Shown: positions 11,117-24,360 of the stretch, piece by piece
Position numbering within the stretch: the first letter of the stretch is position 1
Layout of the letters: each line of letters starts with the position of its first letter
From: Tyto alba
Taxonomy: Eukaryota > Chordata > Aves > Strigiformes > Tytonidae
Direction of reading: 5' to 3'
NCBI RefSeq assembly: GCF_018691265.1
Contig: NW_024881300.1
Location: 4,359,046 to 4,423,045, forward strand
Length of the DNA: 64,000 nucleotides
Notes under the pieces: model-generated
The model's input: only the letters and a program-made list of their open reading frames with translations
What the model was told of the DNA's origin: nothing
The model's database searches: none
Program-made: the position numbers and the translations under genes

Positions 11117-14100
11117 CTGGAAAGAGAATAATTAGTCATTGTAGTCTATGTTATGGCTACATTTTGATTTCTCTGCTGCTTACTTTTATTGTCTAGAGAC
11201 AAAGCCACTGCCTTTGGGAAGTAGAAAGGAAATACCATATTCTCTTGTCCCTTCCCTGTATTTTTTTTAGTGTCTCAGACATAGAACCCCTGGAAAAAGA
11301 TGTAAAAGATGAAAAAGATGCCCTTATTTCCCCCTAATGTTTCCCCTCTGCTTTTTGGCTTCATTGGGAAAAAAAATGGGTCCCTTAAAATTAATCCCTA
11401 ACTGAAGATGATGCTGAATGCACTTGCAGAGCTAAAAAGGAAGGGGACTATGAAAATTTTTAAGTTTTTTTTTTTTAGTGTAATATGTTCAAAAGGGAGC
11501 ATGAAGGCCAGTAACAGAGGAAAAAAAGTGTTGTCTGAGTTCCTGTGCAGTTTAAGTCCTATTGTGTATGGTGTCCACATGACTTGAAAATGAATCACTA
11601 CTGGTCAGTCATATGGAATTTGGGCTTCTATAGCTAATTTTGGGGTTTGCTATAATAAATTCAATTATTCTTATGAAGTGTGTTAGACAATGCACCCCTT
11701 TCCAACCTAGTGATACTTATTGCCACTGATGTGGAGTATGTACTAGGTTTTGCTGATAGGCCCGAGTACAGCATCTTTATATTGCAGCAAGACAGTGCTG
11801 GGGCTGCTCACGCCTTCCTGGAGTACGTAACTTCACTTGAATGAGGATTCTTCTGGGAGTTCATTCCACAGAAACTGTCACCTGTGGAAGATCCTGATGT
11901 GTCAGTGTTACTACCATAAAAAGTATTGCCAACTAAAATACAAAAGGATCATCTAATGTAGAAACTATTTGAAAATTGCTTAGCTATTTTATATGATTCA
12001 GGTCACCGAAAGAAGTCTCTACACAGGATACTATAAAACAATTACAATTGCTGTCATGTTTAGTTACTGGATGCTCTGTTAGTCCTCTGCTTTGTGGCAC
12101 CTGTAAAGTGTAGCTTCTACTTTATAGCATAGCTTACTTGGTCCAGAACAGTTCATCTAAAATTTGTGTGTATAAAAAATGATTAAATTGTTTTGATAAA
12201 TAAGGAGCTGACAGAGTAGCTGCATATCCTGAATAACTGACTACTGTCCTCCTGAGGAGTTAAGTACAAAAAAGAAACTAGATTGTGAAAATCATGGTTA
12301 AATTGTTCTAGCAAAAGAAAAAAGAAAAACAGCAGCAGCTGTCTATTTCTCCCAATAGCAATGAGTAGGAACTTTTGCAAACCATTAAAGTCTGCTGTAC
12401 TGCTTTAGTAATTTGAAAACTTCCCTTGCAAAAGGAAGTAAGTTTGCATTGCTTCTAGATATATAAACCTACAGAATGTATGTGTAGTCTATAAAAGTAA
12501 AAAAGCTAAAAGCATAACTCTGCCTGAAACATGCTAGTAGGCAGAATGAATTTCATATTTTAAAAGTACTTCTGAAACTACTTTTATGCTTTTAAAAGTC
12601 TGAGTGGTTGTTGTTCCTTTACCTTTCACGTTAGCTTTTCACAGATATTACTAGTGTAAGCTGCCTAGCATGTTCAGAGAGGTAAATTTGAGTATATGCT
12701 GGAGAATAAGAAATGGAAAAACAGACTGTACTCTTAGTCATACCACAAATCTACTTCTAAAAGTAACGTTCTGTAACATAACGGTAAGGACAATGTATCC
12801 AGCATTCAGTCATAAGTTTAGGCATTTGAAAGTTGAAATCTTTCAATGAAACAGAGACAAGGTATATCAACAGAAATAAAGAATAGCCTAAAGCTTTGAG
12901 AATGTATCCTAAAAGCTGCAATATATTGGTTGTGTCACTCTGGGAGCAAGAATCTTCTTATCCATGATGTTTATATGGAGTGTAGTGTGAATGCGATATG
13001 CATTCATGTAAGCTACTACAGTATCAGTGATAGATGTTTTAATAATATTTCAGTGTTGTTCATAAGCTGCTTTCTATGATTGTCAAGTTGAACTGTCATA
13101 TGTTTGAATATTGTGGAGAGAAAAGGTATTTGTATTCAACAAATACTTGATACCATGCAGTTCTGAGCTCTGTTCAGTGTTGAAACATACTTAGCTAAAT
13201 CAATCTGGGTTACTACATATTGCTTTCACTATATCTAGCATCTATAAAAATTATTTTAAGTGGTTTTACTGTCAGATTTCTTTTAAGTGACAGACTTTGA
13301 AGTGCTGTACTTGTCTTGCTTCGATAGTATTACACCGTGTGGAGCTGACTCACAAACCTAGCTTGTATTTGGGAGGACTGGAGTTTGCAGAGAGTGCTGT
13401 TTGATTAACTTGAATGTCAAGAGACTGTGGAAAACATGATGCCACAAATTGAATAGGGAAATCTGTGTTTGAGAAAATTAATGCTGGAGATGTGTAGTGG
13501 ACATACATATTAAATGCTAGTTTAAAATACGTGGGTTTTAAGTATGACTAATACTATGATGAACTGTGAAGTGTACTGTACTTACGCATACTTGTTTAAG
13601 CATCATCTCTTTGGCTGAGTGTCATTCCAGGCTCTAGTTAAAGGAGGTTTCTTTCTTTTTTTTCCTTCCCCCGCCCTGCCCCCGCAAGGGATTAATAAGT
13701 TGTGGTGTAATTTTCAGAAAAGAGCAGTTACACAGTATGGCAGGGTTTCATAGCTGGGTTACTTTTCAGGTAACTAAATGATTGAAGTATTTTGAAATTG
13801 AGATAAGTATCAAAGTAAGGGTGCTTAGTCACATTAAGTCAATTTAATGTTTTGGAGAACTTCTGGAATCTTCATGTTTAACAGATTCTGATTAGGATTA
13901 GGTGAAAAATACCAAGAAGTAAGGTATTTTGTAAATATCTTGGTATTTGCTCTTCTCTTCCTAGCCAATATCCAAAATCAAACAAAAACAAAAGGTCTTG
14001 TTTGGAAGGAGACTTCATACCATCCTGCATGTGTGAACATCCTGTGGGCCATGGAGGAGGCAAACCAGCATCCTGGCGGGCCTCTTGCTTTAGGTCCCCT

Positions 14101-14837
14101 GGTGTGGATCTGAGCATCATACCAGACTTCTCTGAAGGATCAGCCTCACTGTTAATGCCTACATGGTCTATGAAGTCAAAATGTGTTAGGAAGAGTGACA
14201 TGATGCCAGCTCTGTCACTCCCGCCTGTGCCACTAGCCACAGAAGCTCCTGTGCTTTAAGTGCATGAATCCAAGGGGCCAGTCAGATTTGAATAGCCCAG
14301 ACAGTGAAACTCACTCTTAGGGAGCACACAGTTTGGCTAACACTTCAGACTAGCTTGCCAAGATCTACCTACCTCAGAGAGCTGAGGGAATGCAATCTGT
14401 GCGATTGCTGCATTGGCAGCAACATACTGAAAGTACTCGAGGGGATTCCACTCCCCCACTGTGTGATGGGATGGGGCTGAGCACACAGCTGCATCCCACA
14501 AGGCAGTCCTGGTTTCAGCAATCCCTAATGGTTCTCAATTTCCATTTACAGCTAAAGATCTGGAGTAATTAACATCTGTAGTACAGCCCTGGCATAAGAG
14601 CCATACTCGACTTGCTACTGAGTCACATGAAGCTCTAAAGCCACAGGTTGGCCTTGGACTGTTGCAAATTGCTACATCTCTCTGTTAACAGATTTCATGA
14701 GATCCATGTACATTCCCTAAGGTACCAGTGTATACATGGAATTAAGACAGCCTTGTGTCTTATGCAAAACTAGGTTAGGTCAAACCCTCAGCTTCTACAA
14801 GAACCATCTGTGTGAAATTTCAAGTGGAAACTTACCC

Positions 14838-14899
14838 AAGTTTGGTTTTGTTTTGTTTTTGGTTTTTTGTTTTGTTTTGTTTTTTTAAAAAAAAAAAAT
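14838..14899. repeat. TTTTG-rich low-complexity tract ending in poly-A
   Basis: Repeated GTTTT units are followed by TTTTTTAAAAAAAAAAAA. This is simple sequence in the long SLC6A2 intron. Confidence 0.8.
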
Positions 14900-16428
14900 T
14901 GCATTTAATGAAGGACAAAATACAAGACAGACTTTGCATTCCTGTATTCAGTGCCAAACCAGCTTCTTAATTTTGGTATAACAGAATCCACACAAAGAGT
15001 GTCTCCTCCCTCTGTTCTTCAGCATTCACAGCATCCTGGAGGGTGGGAAGCAAAGAGGAATACAGCTCTAAATACTCCTCTCAATCCTACAAGGACGTCT
15101 CATCTCGCTTTTAAATACCAGAAAAAAAGAAGCATTAATCTACTAATGACTGAAAAAAGATCATTTAAACAGCTGCAGTTATCCTAAAAGCATTTGTTGA
15201 TGCACGTACAAGAAGCAGGCCAGGCCAGGGGTAGTTGGAACAACTTTGAACTATTTGTGCTAGTTAGCCTTCTGCATTTGTTACCATGGTTATTTTAGTC
15301 AAAATGTTAACTGGTGGGGATGTCTGCTAAAACAACAAACTTTGAGCAAATATTGCAGTATATTTTCAGATAGGAGTGTTTCCAGTATTTACGCAGGAAA
15401 AGAGTCTAAAAACAAAGATCTCCCACTCAGTGAATTGAAATACAAGCTAATCTCTGTATCTGATCAACACTGCTTGTTTTTTTCATACAGAATAAATAGT
15501 ACCCCAAACAATATCAACAAACAGTTGATAGAATGCAGTATGTTTGCTCGGACAATGAGGAAAAATGAGTGGAAACTAATCTGTGCAGGCTCTTGTGAAT
15601 GAAGAAGGAAGTCCTTAATGCAGAGATCTTGAAATCTAGATTGTACGAGATCACCATAGGTAGGAAAACTAGGTAATCAGCAGGGCAGGCATTTCTTAGT
15701 ACATGAACATTAGTGCTGGCTCTCCAGAAGGCTGGCTACCAGCTGGCTTGCACAGCCCCAAGGGCACCTCTGAAGGGCCAAAGCTTGAGCCTGCTGCTGG
15801 CTCTTGGGAAGAAGGGGTGCAAGGGTAGACCTTTACTGACCCGAGATTAAAAGCAATGAGGGTTTGTGTGGTACAGCAAAGAGAAGTCAAAGATACAAAG
15901 GATCATGATGTAACCTGTATCAAAACCAAAATGATGATTTTAACAGCAGCTGTATAATGGTGTTGAGCCCAGCCAGCAATAGATTATAGTAGTCAAAAAT
16001 AACATTTTTCTGCAAAACAGATCGCATGACATACTATAAAAACTTCAGCAGCACTTTGCACATATAAAATCCTCCAAGTATGCAATACAATCTTCCAAGT
16101 ATGCAACATTTTTCATGGAAAGTATTTCTGAATCATAAAACTAGTGGAGCTATACCACGGTGAGTGACATGTTTCTTTTGAAGCCCTTCTACTTAGCTAC
16201 TCCCTCTTAAAAAACATTGCTAGATTTGAACCTATTTATATTTCTACTCTCAATTTGGGCTCAGAGCCTTCAGTTTTTCCAGAATTCCAATTTTAATAAC
16301 GTTCCTTTCACTGAAAAGGAAGTGAAAACAAATGGTTTCCAGAAATGGTACAATGCTGATCATGGGCTGATGCCAACTGAAGCCTACATTTTTTGTCTTG
16401 AGCTGTTAACCTGCTACTGCCTTGAAAT

Positions 16429-16449
16429 CACTTGAAGTGACTTCAAGTG
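16429..16449. repeat. Perfect short inverted repeat with two NKX2-like cores
   Basis: CACTTGAAG, a TGA spacer, then CTTCAAGTG: 9-base arms that are exact reverse complements. Each arm carries CACTTGA/TCAAGTG, the consensus core of NKX2-class homeodomain proteins. It lies in the long SLC6A2 intron. Function is unknown. Confidence 0.6.
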
Positions 16450-19400
16450 CAGTGTACTTACAAGCTGGTCACCAAGTTGTAACAGAAAGGGTTACCCAAG
16501 CCCTTCTATGCCAACTTAGTCATCTTTTAGGCTTTTTGTTACAAGAGTAATGAGCTAAAGAAACCCATTAGTAGCTATTTTGAACAAATTAATGAGAGTT
16601 AAATATACCCAGCCACTCAGAGCAGCATGATTCATTCATAAGTAGCACCCAAGTCATTGGCTAAGGTCCTATTTACATAAATTAATGAAATTTCACATTT
16701 ACAACAGTGTGTAGTTTAAAGATAATCACAGGAACATATAAGAATAGAACCCTGGCCAATGTTTTTTGATAGGAAATTAAAGAATAAATAAAGAGACATG
16801 GTGGGTTTGAGAGAATATAAATCAGGCTGGTCCATGATGGCCAGTATGGCAGTGGGAGCTTTGGAGGGGAGGTTCCTGCTGCTGACCTCCACAACACTCA
16901 CACTGCTGCTAGCTTAGGAAAATAAGCCATTCCCATCATCTGCCAAGAGTGTGACTATAGGAAGTCCAAAAATCTGCTTTACAAAGTTGCAGTGATAGCT
17001 TTTGTTTTTACATTGTGCCTCCTTATACCTGAGGTACTATTGGAGCTGGCCCCTTTGTTTCTAAATAAATGAATTAGCATCAAGGCAAGTTTTGGCAGTA
17101 GTTTGGTAAGTAAATAACCTGGAGTTTGTAACAAGGTGAAGGTCTAGCTACTAACATTGCTGCCCAAATCCACCTTGTTGATTTTGTGCCTTTTTCTTTT
17201 TTAACTACCTGACTGGTTTAAACAAGAAATGAGAGAGTAAGTGAGCTGGAATGTAGAGCCAACTTGTAGACTGTTTTGGTATGTGAGTTATGAAGTCCCT
17301 ATAACAGGACAGGAGTTGTAGGGGTGGGAGCATCCTTCCCGGGAACACCTAACACTATTTGGAACAAAATGGCAAACTTCCTAGTTCACAGACTCTTCAG
17401 AAGGTGCTGCTCAGGGGAAGTGCGTGGTGCTGGACTGCTGGGCCAGCATGCAGATGCTTAGCTGGAGAATGCTGCTGCTTCACAGTAGACATGACTGGAA
17501 GCTTAAGAGGTGCTAAATTAAGATGAAAAAAATACTATTCTATCCTTTTATTAATAGGAGTGCTCTGTCATGTTTTGTTTTTTTTTTTTTTTTTCCCCCA
17601 ACCTTGCAATTATTATGCGTGACACAAGAATATATATTCATCTGCAATTGCATATCAGCAAAACCACCCATGTATGGTGTAGGCTGTACTTGAGATGTAC
17701 AAATTCAAGTGGCTGTCAAAATGTACCCTCATTTATTGGGGCAGAACATCCATGGCTAAAAATATTTTTGAATGAAGACATCAGAAACTACTTGCTGTGG
17801 ACTTATGGATCAAGATAAGTACGTTTTACTGGATTCCAGCACTAGAAAATCCAGAATAACATAATGTCATGTGATAAGTTTTCCTTGAAATGTGTGTACT
17901 GGAAAACTATTTTGTGTGATGTACAGAATACAGTAATGTACATGACAGGAAATACTACTTCATCAGCTTTATCTGTCTCTTAAGTGTAGAGAAGTTCTTG
18001 CTTGGTGCCAGGGAGATTTTGGCAACTACAGTTTTACTTTGGTTCAGATATAGACTGTTAAGCATAGATTCTCTTCCTTCTCAGAGAATTTGTATAATCA
18101 TTTGTGTTTGTTTTGTCTCAGTCAGTGGTAAACTAAAATTAACCTTTTTAAAATCAGTGGATCCATTGGATTTTGATGGCAGAATGGATTGTTAGATATT
18201 TTGATCTAGCTTCCTGTCTAACATAAACCAGAGTTTCAGACAGAAAACCATGCAATCCCGATTTGAAGATACCAGGCAGATCCTTTGCTTTTTTTTGGTA
18301 GTTTATTTGATAGGTTAGTAACTTTGGTGTTCTAAAAACTAAATTTTTTAAAAATCATTATTTCTAATTTGAATATATCTGACATTTGATTGTGGCAGTG
18401 CTTTCCCTGATAAATTAAAATACCTTGCAGTATTCTCTGTTTCCCTCCTGTGAAGATGCTTAAGCACTGCAATCAAGTGTTTCAGTGTTCCTTTTTATAA
18501 TCTGAAGAGACTGAGAGAACTAAACTAATGAATTACAGTGTAACAGTGATTACTACTTTTCTGTCTCAAACACCCACCTTACAGGTATTTCTTGTTGTAG
18601 CAGGTTCATATATTGGCAAGTTGAAGCATTATGTGGGCACTACTTTTTGTACCCACATTAAGTTATGGTACCCACTTTGAGCTGCGCATTTGATGCTTCA
18701 GGAATGCCAAGTTTATATCCCTGAGATGTTCCTTTACCTTACTAGAAAAGAGCCTGTGATGAATCCTCTGTATCCGAGTCCCTCATTTAAGCAGTGTTAG
18801 TCCTTGCTTTGGTCTTTCTATTCCTTCTAACATTCTCAGGATTGTCTTTGTGGGAGCTGCTCGCTGTCCTGTGTACGTTGTACATGGTAACACGGGGAGA
18901 CTCACCTCCTAGTTATGCCACCTACGTTGGGTGCCTAATACCAGGTGATACAACTGCACTGGCAGAGTTAATTAGAGCCACAGGAGTAGCTAATGTACAC
19001 AGTGAGACACAGCATGTTAAATGTGCTTTGCTCTGTATATGTAACAGTGCCATTTCTGGTTCACAATACAACCTCAGATGGTGGGTGTTTCTCTTAAAGA
19101 CTGCTTTTCTTTTGCAGGTTGTCAAAATAAAAAACAGCCACAAAGTTAAGCACCCTCTGGAGAGGACGCAGTACCCATTTTAGGCATCATAAGATTCATA
19201 ACTGTGCCAGGGTAAAACAAAGTGCTTAAGACATCTTAAATCAGCTCTAGACAAGTGCCAGGCAGCTTTCAAGAGGATTAATGTACAAACCAATGGGAGG
19301 TAAATGCCTTGAAACTCTGCTAGAGAAGAATCAAGTATAAACACTCCAAGCTACACTTAAAACTTGCTTTACTGCTTAGTGATTAATCCAATTTTAAGTT

Positions 19401-21471
19401 GTAATGCCAATTTTTGGACTCAATGACCAAAGCAAAACATTCCTTTTCCTTCCAGGCTTTATTAGAGATTTCTTTCTAATAGTGTAATACTTTCTGTATT
19501 ATCTTAATCTTTACAAACTCCTGCACAACAGAATCCTCTAAATTCTTCCTATGAATAAAGGGTTATGTTCCATCACAGAAATAAGGGAGAGTTATAGATT
19601 CCTATCTATAAGAATTCTAGTAAATCTAACCTTTACTCTCAGTCATTATAAATGAAGCCTTCAGAATGAATGTTCTTTCTGATGCCACTAAAGGAAGCAA
19701 AATAACTATAGTGTAAACTATATATAATGCATGTTTATACAGGGCTTTAAAGTAGAAGGCAGTTACATACACTGTAAAACCATCTTCTACGTTTTATTAG
19801 AATTCACCTATGTTTTCTGTCAACACTACTGGGATGTATTCTTTATGTACAGTTTTCTGGTGCATCTGTATTTCTTATACATGCTATATTAACTACAAAG
19901 TACAGATTTCACACATATTTTGAAATGGACAGTATCCTATTTGGGCATAAATAATATTTTCTTATATAAGACAGATGTTGCACCAATTTAATTTACTTGT
20001 AAACTTTAATGGCTGTGGGTGATGACGTTAGCAATGATTTTGGCAAATATATCATTACAGTGATGGCTACTACTGCGTAATTGCCTAGAACAATGGAAAC
20101 CTCTGTACTCTTATCAGAGATTATAGTTGCTATTGGATGGTGCTAAAATTTTGGAAGGTCTGAACAACAGTAGGTTCCAAACGGCTGTGGCTTCCTTTGT
20201 ACCTTTCTATTAGCACTGAACACAACAATTTCACAAAAACTCGGTGTTCTTCACAGAAAACCTTTCAGTTTGGAAAAATTATGTGTTTGGCCTAGGGTCC
20301 TGCTGGCAATATTCTGTATTCAATGCAGAGCCATCGAGTGGGGACTCTGAGAATTTGGGCATTGTGGGCACAAAGCAAAACCTTTCAGTAGCATCCCTGC
20401 AACAGGACTGTAAGATCTGCTTCTCTTGATGTCCCCTTGCTCCAAAGGGTAAACTGAGTCTCGCCTAGACAAGTATGAAACCACAACCATGCTGCATCAA
20501 TCTCGCAGTACTGGCTGGCAACATGTTTTCTTCATGTTCTCTCTGACTACTCTCCCTCATCTGTGGGAATTAGTCAGACAAAAGTTTTTGTTTAAGTTTG
20601 AAACCTGAGCTTTATCTTTGTTCTTATTTAGGGGACTATTTTCCTAATAGGCTTCAAGCAATGAAGTAAATTTTCCCCTCAGTCCGAGCTGTCCAGTACA
20701 TACTTCATCACTGTCATTCTGCACAGGGCCTCCTAGCTTGAAATGCCATAGAAGAATGTGAAAATGACCTCAGGGCCCATCACAGCTCACTGCCAAGATG
20801 AAGCAGAGGCCTATTAACAGTTTGAAGCAAAATCCTTTTTGTTTCATCACAGTGCAAACTTTTGCTAGCGCAGATTCTGGGGGAATTTTGTTCACTGATT
20901 ACTCAGACCTTATGATAAATTAGTGTGGCTGAGCTTGATGTTTTCAACTTCTCACACAGCTGTATTTTTTTTTCATATCTCTAAACAGCTTTTAAACACA
21001 TAACCTTTACGTTTTACATGACTGTAAAACAGTATTTAGAAGGAAAAATGTAGGTTTCTTGAAGATCTCCAAATCTCTTAATTTAGTGTTAAAGATAGTG
21101 ATTTTTGTCATCAGCCTCTGTATGCAGCAAGGAAGGATTAACCTGTGATTTAGGAATAGCCTAGTTACTGTTTTCTGTCACTTTCTTTTACGGCAGAGTC
21201 AAGGGAGTGAGAGTAACCCATGCCAGCTCTACTCCTACAGTTGCCAATTTCAAAAGTTCAAAATCTGTGGGTTAGGCCCCCTGAATAATTTGAAATGTCT
21301 CAACATGTAAGATCTTCTAGTCCAATCCTTTTATTTGCCTGTTGGCTTTTAGTCTTGAACATGCTTTGTATTTTCCCAGCTTTTCTCTTTAGTCTTGAGA
21401 GCTAGAGATTCTTGGCTAATCATTTGTCTCTATGAAACTGTGAGAGTAAAAAGCACTTCTTAAAATAGTAC

Positions 21472-21496
21472 TTTTTTTTTTTTTTTTTTTTTTTTT
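21472..21496. repeat. Poly-T tract (25)
   Basis: A run of 25 T lies in the long SLC6A2 intron. On the sense strand of the gene it reads poly-A. I cannot identify an associated retroposon. Confidence 0.9.
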
Positions 21497-22441
21497 ATTG
21501 CTTGAGCCCTACACAGGAGAATACTAAGGTCATAGTCTAACTCTCACAGAGTAAATTTTGTGTAGTAATGACCATCATCTATGTAAGTCCTGACATTTTG
21601 CTTATTAGGTAAAGTACTGAGCTATTGTACTGAGTGAAGATCAGTTATTGGCAAGTGGAAGTCTTCCATATCAGTTTAGTCTGAATAGTTTTTTATTACT
21701 TTACTCTGTTTTTCTTCTCACATAATTCTTAGTCTGAAAATCCTGTCTACTTAGGAGTCCTTAAGAGAGAGACGTCTGTTATTTGGGTTGAAATCTTGGC
21801 TCTGGTGACGTCAATGGAAAAAAAACACCCATTGACTTCAGCTGGGTCAGGATTTCTCCCTTGAGGTTTATGAATCTATTGATTTTAACTAAGGCTGTAG
21901 AGCCATACATAAATGAGAAACAAACTGCAAAGGAGCAAATGATCAAACTCTTCCCCAAAACAAAATCGTGGAGTGTCTCTGGTCTCACCAACACCTGCCT
22001 CATGATTTCATTGACACATCTGCATTTCTCTTTAGAGAGGAGACAAAAGCAGTGCACAGCACAAGCTATTCCTTAGTTTTGTGATAAATCTTTTTTACAA
22101 GCCTATGTACAGCTATAATCACCCCTCAGTTGGGGGGCACAAACTTTTAAGGTTTCTTCTAGCATCAGTCTTATTGGACATCAGTAGACAGATACAGCCC
22201 TGCATGCTGATGCAGTCACATAGCAAAGATACTTTTGAGTAGCTTCAAAGCTGTGAACTTGATGTTTTGATAACACTTGGCCTTGAACTTTCTGATATCA
22301 TAGTTAGTCCAATATACTTAATTGTTCCTGCTCACTGAAACCCTGTTTTCTGTTACTGGTGTTGTGAAATAATGATGCTTCTGCCAAGAAGGCAAGGTGC
22401 TGAGACTTGCTGGAGAGCGTGTTACATTAACATTGAAGAAG

Positions 22442-22458
22442 AAAAAAAAAAAAAAAAA
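22442..22458. repeat. Poly-A tract (17)
   Basis: An uninterrupted run of 17 A in the SLC6A2 intron. Confidence 0.9.
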
Positions 22459-23111
22459 GCATGGTTCTTTATTGTGGAATGGTAGTGAAAGTCTGTGTGG
22501 AGCTTGTTTCCCAAAGGTAAATCTTTTGAGGGGACTGCAGAGAACAACCTCCTAAACTTAGTTTTTGAGAAATTATTTCCTTTTGTATCATTCCTTGGGG
22601 CTAAGAGACTGTATCTCCATTTTAATGTTGCACTTGTTTAAGAAATTGTGTGCTTGGGGGGTAACACTTTGCTGTTAATGGATTTTCTCCTTACTGTCAT
22701 TGTGGCCATGCTGACAAGTAAGCTCCTTGATGTGGATTAGACATCACTAAAAGCTGCCACTCCTGTAACATCCTAATAAATGAAATGAATCAAGAAATCT
22801 AAGAAGGGTCTGCTTGGGAACCATCATTGCTATTACTGGGCGGGTCTGTACTTGAAAGTCATAAGCCACCCTGTTGGGTCTTCCAGTAATTCTTTTTTTC
22901 TACAAATGCAGTAGGTTGCTGTTACATTAATTACCAGGTTATGATCTACTATAAGGATCTACTGCTCCACCTTGTGGTCTGAAAAAAGTTTTCCATTATT
23001 CTACGGTGGTGTGCCAGAAAAAGTCCACCTTCTCCCCTTTTTTTAATTATACTGGAATTTGACTAGAATCAGTATCAAACTTTTCCTCGAGATACAGATC
23101 TTAAGGGCAAG

Positions 23112-23215
23112 TAATGTGTTGTCACTTTTGGCATGCTTCAGGATAGACATTGCAATAGGTGTTTGATTACAGAGGAGAAAAAGAGAGGAAAAGAGAAATA
23201 AAAGTTAAATCAGTG
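23112..23215 (+). repeat. Unclassified interspersed repeat, copy A
   Basis: This roughly 100-base stretch is clearly related to the one at 24,254-24,360. Both contain TGTCAC-TTTG-CATGCTTCAGGA, then AGA-ATTGCAA, a TTT-A segment, and a purine-rich AGGAGAAAAAG...AATAAAA tail. They differ by many substitutions and small indels, so the relationship is old. I cannot assign a transposon family. Confidence 0.5.
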
Positions 23216-24253
23216 AAGAGTGTTATTCAGTACACATGGTTCAGAAGGTGCAGAATAACTTATAAATAGCTAGCAAAAAACAAGATACACAATACTCGGC
23301 TGCTTTTTTCAGTATGTATGCCAGGCCCATGGTAACAGCTTGTTTGTATGGTCAGTGAGGTAACCAGATGAGCTGTATTCTTCCATGCTGCTGATGGGCC
23401 AGAAAATCAGCAGCTTCCCACCATTCTGCAGACTTCAATGAAGATGAACGCTATGCCATTACCCAGCCACAATCCTTCCTGTACATCAACACCACAAAAG
23501 CTCTTTCTCAAACTAACAAGGATGCTATAGCAAGACATGGCTTTTTACTCACTCTGTCACTAATTGCAGTGCTTGGAAACCATGCAGTATTTTTCTCCAC
23601 CTCTGAAATAAAGACTGTAAAGGAGTAATGCTCTTCTGCTGTTGAAATCACAACTCCTGTGTACTTGAGTGGGGTGGGATCAAACTGGTACTGCCCTTCT
23701 GATGCTGGGTTTGTTTTAGAAAAGCAATTTATAAAAAAACAACCCAAGAAAGGCTTCATATTCACGTAGGCTAACACTACCAGTCTGGGATTGTTGGCTC
23801 TTATTTTGAACACTTAAATTAGCATATATTCTTAAACAATAGTAATAGCCAAACAACAGCAACCAGTTAATACCTACATTAAGAGCATAGCTTCTGCGAT
23901 CACTTGTGCTTTTGGAAGTGAGTGGTTGTGCTCATAAAGCCTTAGAGAGTAGGAGCACTGGAAAAATTACCATCTTCTATAAAAAGGCTTATTGTATAAT
24001 AATGGCATCTTGTCTTACTGCATACCACCAATCAGAACGCTAGTCATAAAAAACATTTATGGACTGGCAAAAGACAACTGTCTGCCCAATCCTGTCCAAG
24101 TTTTGTTTAGTAATATGTTATCACAGAATTCTCTGCACTGGAAGGTTGGTAGTTGGTTGCTTTGGATGAATATGAGTGTAAAGAAGTATGTGTCTTGCAC
24201 AGCCAGACCTCCCTGCTGACAGTTTCTGTTTCTGAATGGTAGACCCTAGTTCT

Positions 24254-24360
24254 CAAAGTGGTGTACTGTGCTGTCACCTTTGTCATGCTTCAGGAGAGAG
24301 ATTGCAAAACTTGTTTAAATGGAGAATAGGGAAAAGGAGAAGGAAGAGTGACAATAAAAC
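24254..24360 (+). repeat. Unclassified interspersed repeat, copy B
   Basis: This is the second copy of the element at 23,112-23,215, in the same orientation and about 1.15 kb away. Landmarks are GCTGTCACCTTTGTCATGCT, TCAGGAGAGAGATTGCAAAA and a purine-rich AATAAAA end. It could be a local duplication or two insertions of one old family. Confidence 0.5.

Noticed and set aside
18794..19183. 129-codon frame with a hydrophobic start
   Set aside because: It starts with GTG, lies in an intron, and has no recognisable motif.
22968..22990. CCACAAGGTGGAGC-like (reverse strand) as a CTCF site
   Set aside because: Two core mismatches make it too weak to list.
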